Assembly (NCBI GenBank): GCA_003164815.1
Contig: PLUF01000069.1
Span: forward strand, 73,566-122,845
Reading direction: 5' to 3'
DNA: 49,280 nucleotides
Source: Candidatus Gagatemarchaeum stordalenia
GTDB lineage: Archaea; Thermoproteota; Nitrososphaeria; Nitrososphaerales; Gagatemarchaeaceae
The position numbers and the translations under genes are program-made. Shown in pieces: positions 30,199-36,734 of this stretch. Numbering within the stretch: position 1 is the first letter of the stretch; every line of letters begins with the position of its first letter. The notes beneath the pieces are model-generated. The model searched no databases. It had not been told where the DNA came from and worked only from the letters and a program-made list of their open reading frames with translations.

Positions 30199-30516
30199 AT
30201 GTTGCACCTCCAAAGTGCCGACTTCGAGAAGGAGATTCTGCACTCTGAGATGCCAGCCGTAGTGGACTTCTACGCAGATTGGTGCGGCCCCTGCAGGATG
30301 GTCTCACCGATAATCGAGGCGCTCTCGAAGGAGTACGAGGGGAGGGTGAAGTTCGCCAAGATCAACACCGACGAGAGCCCTGAGATAGCCCAGAGGTACA
30401 ACATCATGAGCATACCGACAATAATGGTCTTCAAGAACGGAGAGGTGGCTTCTACGACGGTGGGCGCTGGACCCTCGGCTATGTACAAGCAGAGGATTGA
30501 CGCTGCTCTGAAATGA
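30199..30516 (+). CDS. trxA: Thioredoxin
   Basis: 105 residues from ATG 30199 (LHLQSADFEKEIL). Active site WCGPC at residues about 29-33 in VVDFYADWCGPCRMVSP, the cis-proline in SIPTIMVFKNGE, and the usual C-terminal helix. It reduces protein disulfides in the cytoplasm. Other in-frame starts are TTG 30184 and ATG 30151; the latter overlaps the probable TATA (CAAATATG, 30146-30153), so is ruled out. Convergent with the ModE-like gene. Confidence 0.92.
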   Translation: MLHLQSADFEKEILHSEMPAVVDFYADWCGPCRMVSPIIEALSKEYEGRVKFAKINTDESPEIAQRYNIMSIPTIMVFKNGEVASTTVGAGPSAMYKQRIDAALK

Positions 30517-30548
30517 CCTGAGTCCTCTCTAGCTGCATCCTGACTGAA

Positions 30549-31118
30549 TCAATCCGTTCGCTTTCGCGCCGCTTGCTCCTTAGCTATGAGCACTTCCGTC
30601 GACTTCACTATGGCTACAACCTCGTCGCCCTCTTTGAGGTCTAGATCGTCCACGGCCTCTCTTGATATTATCGATGTGAGCTCGGCGGGCACAGTCACCT
30701 TCATCTTGATTGCGGCAGTCACCTCACCCTTGTGAACGTTGGTTATCCGAACTCTGAGCCTGTTTCTTGCGCTCAGTTTGAAGCTCGCGTGGCCCATGTT
30801 CTCCGGCTCACCGAGGGCCTCAAAGAGGTACTTCCGGACCTTCCGAAAATCGTGGAGAAGGGAGTCGCCCTCCGGTGTCAGAGTCGCGCCCCCTCCCGTC
30901 GCTCCTCCGACCTTAGTCTCGACGATCTTCGTGCCGAGGCTCTTCTCGAATGACTGTATCCGGTCCCAGGCGTTCCTGTACGAAATACCGGTGAGCTTTG
31001 CGGCTTCGGTGAGCGAAGAGGTCTCGGATATCCGCCTGAGTAAGAGAGCGTCAGTCTGGTCCAGCACAACCTGTTTGCCCTCAGCCAGAGATAGGTGGAA
31101 GGCAGGCTGCAGGTTCAT
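30549..31118 (-). CDS. modE: ModE-like molybdate-responsive regulator (winged helix plus Mop/TOBE domain)
   Basis: 189 residues from ATG 31118 (NLQPAFHLSLAEGKQ). The N-terminal LysR/ModE-type winged helix has DALLLRRISETSSLTEAAKLTGISYRNAWDRI (read in parts) and the wing GGATGGGATLTPEG. The C-terminal single Mop domain is LSARNRLRVRITNVHKGEVTAAIKM...DEVVAIVKSTEVLI. Escherichia coli ModE carries two Mop units; this protein has one, so oligomerisation would complete the molybdate site. A TATA-like ACTTAAAGTC (reverse strand, 31161-31170) is about 48 bases upstream, giving a short leader. It lies divergent to the separate Mop gene and the transporter, which share a palindrome in their promoters, the likely target of this protein. 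Confidence 0.85.
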   Translation of the reverse strand: MNLQPAFHLSLAEGKQVVLDQTDALLLRRISETSSLTEAAKLTGISYRNAWDRIQSFEKSLGTKIVETKVGGATGGGATLTPEGDSLLHDFRKVRKYLFEALGEPENMGHASFKLSARNRLRVRITNVHKGEVTAAIKMKVTVPAELTSIISREAVDDLDLKEGDEVVAIVKSTEVLIAKEQAARKRTD

Positions 31119-31314
31119 CTTGCGAGTCAATCCAATCCGACGCAGTTCGGAGGAATGCTTGACTTTAAGTCTTGAGCAGAGGAAATGACGCGGAGCTGAG
31201 GCCTTCTCAGGGATCCATTCGTGAGCTCGCACCCACAAACCGCTCTTTCGACTGCGGCGTTCGACGACGGCCCTCAAGCGCGGCTGTGGATATGTCGACT
31301 TGAAAATCTATATG

Positions 31315-31323
31315 GTTTAATAC
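31315..31323 (+). promoter_or_regulatory. TATA-like box of the mop gene
   Basis: GTTTAATAC centred 28 bases before ATG 31347, just upstream of the palindromic operator; supports the short 69-residue product. Confidence 0.6.
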
Positions 31324-31328
31324 TGCGC

Positions 31329-31346
31329 TATGCAACGCATTGCATA
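31329..31346 (+). promoter_or_regulatory. Perfect palindromic operator at mop
   Basis: TATGCAA-CGCA-TTGCATA, a perfect 7+4+7 inverted repeat ending at the base before the ATG. Nearly the same sequence occurs before modA. Placed over the transcription start, it should block initiation when bound; ModE-like control is inferred. Confidence 0.7.
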
Positions 31347-31556
31347 ATGAAGATCAGCGCCAGAAACAAGATTACTGGAACCGTCGCTTCCGTCGAGAAA
31401 GGGGCCGTCGCGTCAGTGGTCAAGGTGGAGGTCAAGGAGCCGTTCACAATAACCTCGATGATCACAAAGGAGGCCGTGGACGATCTCAAGCTGAAGAAGG
31501 GTGACAAGGTCTCCGTCATTGTGAAGTCCACGGAAGTCATAATCGCCAAAGATTGA
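31347..31556 (+). CDS. Molbindin / Mop-domain molybdate-binding protein
   Basis: 69 residues: a single Mop (TOBE) domain, KISARNKITGTVASVEKG, FTITSMITKEAVDDL and DKVSVIVKSTEVIIAKD. It is closely similar to the C-terminal domain of the ModE-like protein. Molbindins form hexamers that store molybdate or tungstate oxyanions. The frame extends upstream to 31221, but the operator and TATA box lie there and the family begins at MKISARNKI. It stands before the transporter operon but has its own promoter. Confidence 0.88.
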   Translation: MKISARNKITGTVASVEKGAVASVVKVEVKEPFTITSMITKEAVDDLKLKKGDKVSVIVKSTEVIIAKD

Positions 31557-31648
31557 GCCGAACTCATCCGAGATCCTCCTCTTCGAGTCTAAGGGCGATA
31601 ACACACTTTCTCTCGCAAGGCTGCGAAAAGGCAGATCTTTGGCCTGCG

Positions 31649-31667
31649 CCCTCTGGCGGAGGGTTTT
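31649..31667 (+). terminator. Stem-loop with T-run after mop
   Basis: CCCTC-TGGCG-GAGGG followed by TTTT, about 93 bases past the mop stop codon and before the modA promoter. Confidence 0.45.
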
Positions 31668-31743
31668 GGTTATCTTCTTCAGACCGAGACGATCTGTTCT
31701 CCTTAATCAGATGGACGTAGCTCAAGAGGAAAGGTTCTAAAGA

Positions 31744-31778
31744 CATAAATAGCGTTATGCAAGAGCATGCATAGCGCT
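31744..31778 (+). promoter_or_regulatory. modA promoter with palindromic operator
   Basis: TATA-like CATAAATA (31744-31751) followed by TATGCAA-GAGC-ATGCATA (31756-31773), one mismatch from a perfect repeat. It extends outward to AGCG and CGCT (31751-31778). The same half-site is used at mop, so both transcripts are probably regulated together by molybdate or tungstate. Confidence 0.68.
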
Positions 31779-31779
31779 C

Positions 31780-32982
31780 ATGATTCTCAGACACCAGAGA
31801 AGTGCAATATCCACGGCCGTAGGCATTGCGGCGGTTGTGGTTGCTATCGTACTGATTGTCGCTGCCTATGAAGTTATCACGGTATCATCCTCGACAACTA
31901 CGGCCACTGTATTCAGTCCAACGACTTCAATATCGACTGTTGCTGGACCAGTTACGACTACCACGGCTACGGTGACAGGACCGACTTCCGTCTCCACCTC
32001 GACAGTCACGACGACATCCACATCGGTTGTTCTCTCTCCTGTGCTCTCATACTCCGCCGACGCCTATGCGACGGAGACCACGGCTCTCCTGGCCGGCTTC
32101 TCAAAGGCAACCGGGATCCCGGTCGCCCCGGTCATATCGGGAGGCTCGAACGCCGACGCAAGTTCGATAGAGGCAGGCGCCCCGGACGACATATTCATCT
32201 CTGCGTCGCTCTCCGCGACCGCACCGGCCCACCTTGGGAGCCTCTCCTCCAACTGGGCGATCGGGTTCGCGGCTGACCAGATGGTCCTTGCCTACTCGAA
32301 CGCGACCCTCGCCAACTCCGCGGCATCCGCGATGATAACCCAGGCTCAGACGGCGCTCAAGTCCAACGCGACCTCTGACTGGAACACGTTCTTCACCTCC
32401 CTGACCTCAGGGAGCGTCAAAATCGGAATCTCATCCCCCGTAGCAGACCCTGCAGGTTTGAGGGGGTGGCTGGTCCTCGAGGCGGCAGGTTATCTCTACG
32501 CAGGCGGTAACCAGCAGGCGTACGCCTCGCCTCTCCTGAAGTCGGGAGGCAACGTCACTGCGGCAAGCGCGGCTGCCCTCGAGGCGCCTCTCCAGTCCGG
32601 GCAGGTCCAGTTCCTCTTCATCTACAGGTCAGCTGCGATAGGTGCCAGCCTAGGCTATCTGACGCTGAACTCGCACGTGAACCTGTCGACCGCCAGCCTG
32701 GCCACCTACTACTCGCAGTTCTCCTACACCGACTCGGCCGGGAAGACCGCAGGGGCCCCTATAGTCCTCTGCATCACGGTGCCTCTGAGCAGCGTCAACA
32801 CGGCAGAAGCCATCCAGTTCGTCCAGTACGTGGTGAAGAACGCCGCGACCCTCTCGTCCTACGGGCTCGTAATCCCTACCCAACTCCTTCTGTACAACAG
32901 TGTCGCCGCTCCACAGACACTGCCACCCGCAATCCAGGCCCTTCTCACGCAAGGAACGCTTGTAGCGGCCGGGCCTATATAG
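31780..32982 (+). CDS. Molybdate/tungstate ABC transporter, substrate-binding protein
   Basis: 400 residues. The N-terminal membrane helix (about 10-33) serves as signal or anchor, then a Thr/Ser/Val stalk (34-85), then the binding protein. Visible: SYSADAYATETTALLAGFSKATGIPV, the oxyanion loop region GGSNADASSIEAGAPDDIFISAS, and SSPVADPAGLRGWLVLEAAG, which is the WtpA/ModA-type segment contacting the ligand. Length and stalk fit an archaeal lipid- or helix-anchored binder. Assigning ModA versus the tungstate-selective WtpA is not possible by eye. First gene of an operon with the permease and ATPase, under the palindromic operator. A strong stem-loop begins at its stop codon. Confidence 0.87.
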   Translation: MILRHQRSAISTAVGIAAVVVAIVLIVAAYEVITVSSSTTTATVFSPTTSISTVAGPVTTTTATVTGPTSVSTSTVTTTSTSVVLSPVLSYSADAYATETTALLAGFSKATGIPVAPVISGGSNADASSIEAGAPDDIFISASLSATAPAHLGSLSSNWAIGFAADQMVLAYSNATLANSAASAMITQAQTALKSNATSDWNTFFTSLTSGSVKIGISSPVADPAGLRGWLVLEAAGYLYAGGNQQAYASPLLKSGGNVTAASAAALEAPLQSGQVQFLFIYRSAAIGASLGYLTLNSHVNLSTASLATYYSQFSYTDSAGKTAGAPIVLCITVPLSSVNTAEAIQFVQYVVKNAATLSSYGLVIPTQLLLYNSVAAPQTLPPAIQALLTQGTLVAAGPI

Positions 32983-33007
32983 CCGGGGCCAGCAATGAGG
33001 CCCCGGC
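32982..33007 (+). other. Intercistronic stem-loop between modA and modB
   Basis: GCCGGGGCC and GGCCCCGGC form a perfect 9-base stem with loop AGCAATGA. It starts at the last base of the modA stop codon and ends 8 bases before the modB ATG. It may protect modA mRNA or reduce read-through, so that binding protein exceeds permease. Confidence 0.6.
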
Positions 33008-33015
33008 GCAGATAG

Positions 33016-33801
33016 ATGAACTGGCTAAGGGCCATCTCCATCGCGGCACTGGCCCTCCTCCTAATCCCCATCGTCGTTCTGCTCTACTACGGCCTCGGTC
33101 CTTTCCGGAACCCGGCCGGCTACAGCGTCGCCGTCTTTCGCTCGATCGAGCTCTCCCTCTTCTCCTCTGCAGTCGCGGTGGCCGTTGACATCCTGCTCTT
33201 CACGCCCCTCGCCTACTACCTTGCGAGGGGGAAGGATCGCCTCGCGGAGTCGCTGGTCGACATCCCAATCAGCGTCCCCCACCCGATCATCGGCGTGGCG
33301 CTACTCATCCTCGACAGCCCGATCACTCCCTCCGGAAAGTTCCTCCTCGGTCTCCACATCAACTTCTACAACACGATACTTGGTCTGGTCACTGCCCTCG
33401 TGATAATGTCGGCCCCGATCTACGTGAAGGCCATGCAGCCCTACTTCGAGTCTAGGGACGCCGCCGCAGAGGACTTCGCGATGGGGCTTGGCGCGGGCCG
33501 GCTCCGCACTCTCTATTCAGTGGTCCTCCCGGACTCGTTCGACGGTCTAACGAGCGCCTCCCTGATCTCGATGAGCAGGGCTCTGAGCGAGTTCGGCTCC
33601 ATCTCGATTATCGCCTTCTATGTGCTCCAGTACCCGTTCTACGGCGTGAGCTCCGCGTCGGTGACGATATTCGAGCTCTATAACGGCGCGATGGCAGGAG
33701 GCCTCTACGCGGCGGTTACCGCTTCAGCGGCCATGATACTCGTAGCTCTCCCAATCGCCCTGGCCGGTCACTTCGTAAGACGGAGGGAACGCCGCACGTG
33801 A
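33016..33801 (+). CDS. Molybdate/tungstate ABC transporter permease
   Basis: 261 residues with about six membrane helices. The ABC-contact EAA loop reads AAAEDFAMGLGAGRLRTLYSVVLPDSFDGL, matching the ModB/WtpB type. MSRALSEFGSISIIAFY after it is typical of molybdate/sulfate permeases. It carries oxyanion from the binding protein through the membrane. It lies 33 bases after the binding-protein gene and overlaps the ATPase start by four bases (GTGA). Confidence 0.9.
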   Translation: MNWLRAISIAALALLLIPIVVLLYYGLGPFRNPAGYSVAVFRSIELSLFSSAVAVAVDILLFTPLAYYLARGKDRLAESLVDIPISVPHPIIGVALLILDSPITPSGKFLLGLHINFYNTILGLVTALVIMSAPIYVKAMQPYFESRDAAAEDFAMGLGAGRLRTLYSVVLPDSFDGLTSASLISMSRALSEFGSISIIAFYVLQYPFYGVSSASVTIFELYNGAMAGGLYAAVTASAAMILVALPIALAGHFVRRRERRT

Positions 33802-34403
33802 TAGAGGCGAGCGTGAGGCGGAAGCTGGGGGGTTTCACTCTGGCCGCTGATTTCTCTGACGGAGGATTCGTCTGCCTGACGGGGAAGAACGGATCGGGGA
33901 AGACCTGCTTCCTCAAGGCGATAGCAGGGCAGCTCCCCATCGACCAGGGGTACGTCAAGGTCGGCGGAAGGGACATCACCCGTCTGCCGGTCGAGAAGAG
34001 AGGCGTGGTATTGGTGACCCCGGGATCGTCTATCCCGCATCTTGGGGTCGACGCCCACCTCCGCTGGGGGGCAGGGCTTCGCAAGATCCCACTGGACGAA
34101 GGACGCCTCTCTCAGGTCAAGGCCGACCTGGGAATCGACTTTGGCGGAAGGGTCAGATTGCTGAGCTTGGGGATGAGGGAGCGGGTATCGCTGGCCACCG
34201 CGCTACTCGCGTCACCCAGGGCCATCTTGGTCGACGAGGCCTTCTCAAACATCCATGATAGACAGGCCTTCATCGCGGCCTACCGAAGACTCGCGACCAC
34301 CTCAGGAATAGACGTGATCTTCTCAACCCAGGAAGAGTCGGATGCCAGTCTCGCCGACCACCTCTACGTTATTACCGACGGGAAGATCGAGAGACGCCTC
34401 TGA
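33798..34403 (+). CDS. Molybdate/tungstate ABC transporter ATP-binding protein, short form
   Basis: 201 residues. Walker A GKNGSGKTC (residues about 33-41), signature LSLGMRERVSLATALL, Walker B AILVDEAFSN, and the switch region IDVIFSTQEESD, in which the usual His is Gln. ModC/WtpC proteins generally run to about 340 residues with a C-terminal TOBE/Mop regulatory domain; that domain is missing here. Stand-alone Mop proteins nearby may make up for its absence. The GTG start overlaps the permease stop, showing coupling. Confidence 0.88.
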   Translation: MIEASVRRKLGGFTLAADFSDGGFVCLTGKNGSGKTCFLKAIAGQLPIDQGYVKVGGRDITRLPVEKRGVVLVTPGSSIPHLGVDAHLRWGAGLRKIPLDEGRLSQVKADLGIDFGGRVRLLSLGMRERVSLATALLASPRAILVDEAFSNIHDRQAFIAAYRRLATTSGIDVIFSTQEESDASLADHLYVITDGKIERRL

Positions 34404-34446
34404 CGGAGCCTGGACGCCTCTCGCACCCTCGAGGACGCACGCCGCA

Positions 34447-34453
34447 CTTATTA
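34447..34453 (+). promoter_or_regulatory. TATA-like box that fixes the TTG start at 34480
   Basis: CTTATTA centred 30 bases before TTG 34480. Confidence 0.5.
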
Positions 34454-34479
34454 GCAGACGACTGAAAGGTGTTCCTGAC

Positions 34480-35136
34480 TTGGGTTCGCTGTCGACGGCT
34501 CGGACATTCGGCGGCATCGGCTCAATCATGATCCTCCTCTTCGTCCTCCAGCCCTGGGGGACTCTGCTTGCGATAGTGGGCTGGGTCCTCGTCCTGATAG
34601 CCGTAAACAACATAGCCGACGTCGTCGGCGACAGGTCGATCCTCAGGAACGCGATGATCGCAGTGGTCCTCGCGATCGTGGGGATAGCTGTCGGGGTGCT
34701 GGTCCTCCTCTCGAGCGTGCTGCACTTCGCCAAGCTGAACGGGTGGATCACGTCTTCGGGCCTCGGCTCTCTTCGGAACCTCAACAGCACGTCGTTCACC
34801 TCGGGTCACGTCACGGGCCTGGGAGGCCTCGTCGTGGGCGCGGTGATCGGCCTGGTCCTAATCTGGGTCTTCCTCCTCCCCTCCGCCGTCTTCCTGAGGA
34901 GAAGTTTCTCGAAGATTGCCTCCCGGCTGAATGTGAAGATGTTCGCCACCGCCGCACTCCTCTACCTCGTCGGCGCCGGCCTTACGATCGTCGCAATCGG
35001 GTTTGTGGTCCTCTTCGTCGCAGATCTTCTTATGGTGGTCGCGTTCTTCTCGATGCCGGACGACACGTCGCTGGAGCCCCCGCCAAGGCCGATGGTGATA
35101 CCGCCGCCTCCGCCTCCAGTGCTGAGCTTGCCCTAG
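34480..35136 (+). CDS. DUF996 family membrane protein
   Basis: 218 residues from TTG 34480 (GSLSTARTFGGIGSIMILL). The opening, with GGIGS followed by VGWVLVLIAVNNIADVVGD, is typical of the archaeal DUF996 family. About five to six membrane helices are seen, then a cytoplasmic Pro-rich tail (PPPRPMVIPPPPPP). The frame is open from 34342, overlapping the ATPase gene, but those residues are not membrane-protein-like and precede the TATA box. Function is unknown; the Pro-rich end may bind partners. Confidence 0.82.
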   Translation: MGSLSTARTFGGIGSIMILLFVLQPWGTLLAIVGWVLVLIAVNNIADVVGDRSILRNAMIAVVLAIVGIAVGVLVLLSSVLHFAKLNGWITSSGLGSLRNLNSTSFTSGHVTGLGGLVVGAVIGLVLIWVFLLPSAVFLRRSFSKIASRLNVKMFATAALLYLVGAGLTIVAIGFVVLFVADLLMVVAFFSMPDDTSLEPPPRPMVIPPPPPPVLSLP

Positions 35137-35216
35137 GCTAGGACGACGCCTGCATTCCCGGGCACGATTCCTCGCGCTAGGTTGACTCTCGCCGGGCCTT
35201 CGTTCTCAGGAAAGGA

Positions 35217-36590
35217 TCAGGTGACCAGGCTGTAGTCTCGGTCGCCCTCTGAGGGCGTCTCCTTCTTCCCGATGCTGTTCAGGATGAACTTCTTTCCTGC
35301 CCCGGGCTTCCATTCCTCGGGCTGGATCTCTCCCCGGTGGATCCTCTCGTACTCCTCGATGCTGAGCTTCCTCCTTGCGAGGAGCCTGGGCATGAGGTCG
35401 AGCTTCTTGGAAATCTCCTTGTAGCCCTCGGGGACCCTGTTTCCGAGGATGACCGCGTGGCTCCCGCTCCCGTACCCGCAGAGGACGACGGTCTTGCCCG
35501 TCAGGTCCTCCTTGTCGTTCTCTAGGAGGCTGTCGACCCCGACGAAGACCGAGACTGAGTATGAGTTGCCGATCAGGTCCGGAGCGATTAGGGAGCTCCC
35601 GATGTGCGCCTCGAAGTCGCTCGCGAACTGTGGCGATTTCATGAACTTCCGTCTGTAGTCCTTGTAACCCTCGCTCATGTAGTAGGCCAGGTCGTCCATC
35701 CCGGCGCGCGACGGCTCGGGCCCTATCTCCTCCTCGAGCTTCTTCCATCTGGGGAGGTTCCTCCATTCGTGGATGAGGAGCGATGCGTACGCGGAGATCA
35801 CCATCTTCTTGTGCGGGTTGTGATAGATCGCCCTGTCGATGAAGTCCAGCGTCGACTGCTCAGGCTTCGGTCGTATCATCCCTGCCTTTGCTATCGCAGA
35901 CTGGTAGTTCAGCCACGCCTCCTTCATCTCGGTCAGGTAAGAGGCGTAGGATACGGCCCCGTCCACCATCGCTATTGTCCTGGCCCCCGGCTTCTTGAAG
36001 TCCCGCTTCTCGTGCCTGAGCGCCGACCCTATCTGTCCGGGGACGACCTCAAGGACCCTGGCGTCGTTCCCGATCAAGAGCGCCGCCGCGGCCGCTCCCT
36101 GGGTCGGCTCCTCGCCGCTGTTCAGGTTGTACTTCGCGACATCGGTCGCTAGGATGAGCGCGTACTTCCTTGTGTTCCAGTTGGCCGCGAACCATGCGCT
36201 CGTGTCCATGTACCTCTCCATCCCGCTCACGCAGGCGAACTTCTGCTCATACCCGAGGACGTGGGAGAGGCTCCCCTTCCCGTAGGCCTGCTCGAGCATA
36301 CCTATGACGTCGGAGACGAGGGCCCGCGAAGCGTCTAGGCCGCTCTCGGTGGGTGTGTCAACTCTGAAGATGTCCGCCGGGGAAATGCCGTAGGTGTCCA
36401 TCAGCCTGTGCGCCGCAGTCGCCGCCATGCTCGCCTGGTCCTCGTTTGGAGGCGCCACCGCGAACGCCTTGATCCCGACGCCCTCCGTGAAGTGCTTGGG
36501 CTCCTTGCCCCTCGCTACCGCCAGCTCTGCGTTGTCGACGTAATAGTCGGGCGAATAAACGTAAAGTGCCTCTATTCCAACTCTTGACAT
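35217..36590 (-). CDS. Hydroxymethylglutaryl-CoA synthase
   Basis: 457 residues. The thiolase-fold enzyme joins acetyl-CoA and acetoacetyl-CoA to HMG-CoA, the entry to isoprenoid lipid synthesis by the mevalonate route. Catalytic Glu82 is in VDTPTESGLDASRA, Cys120 in GYEQKFACVSGME, and His257 in AIYHNPHKKM. IGNSYSVSVFVGV and LCGYGSGSHAV near the C-terminus complete the family pattern. The last 60 residues are a charged tail typical of the eukaryote/bacteria-like type. This is longer than the short archaeal HMG-CoA synthase that sits with acetoacetyl-CoA thiolase and a DUF35 protein, and neither is adjacent here. ATG 36590, with a TATA-like segment near 36622. Confidence 0.9.
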   Translation of the reverse strand: MSRVGIEALYVYSPDYYVDNAELAVARGKEPKHFTEGVGIKAFAVAPPNEDQASMAATAAHRLMDTYGISPADIFRVDTPTESGLDASRALVSDVIGMLEQAYGKGSLSHVLGYEQKFACVSGMERYMDTSAWFAANWNTRKYALILATDVAKYNLNSGEEPTQGAAAAALLIGNDARVLEVVPGQIGSALRHEKRDFKKPGARTIAMVDGAVSYASYLTEMKEAWLNYQSAIAKAGMIRPKPEQSTLDFIDRAIYHNPHKKMVISAYASLLIHEWRNLPRWKKLEEEIGPEPSRAGMDDLAYYMSEGYKDYRRKFMKSPQFASDFEAHIGSSLIAPDLIGNSYSVSVFVGVDSLLENDKEDLTGKTVVLCGYGSGSHAVILGNRVPEGYKEISKKLDLMPRLLARRKLSIEEYERIHRGEIQPEEWKPGAGKKFILNSIGKKETPSEGDRDYSLVT

Positions 36591-36734
36591 AGGTGAACTT
36601 GGCCCGCCCCATCGTCAACTATTAAGCTATTCTTCGACGGGATGCCAATACGCCTCGTGTCGAACAGGGCAGAATACCCGCTCCATCGGCCTAGCACGGC
36701 CGTCCACCCGGCTGCCCGAGAGGGCTCCCCTGAC

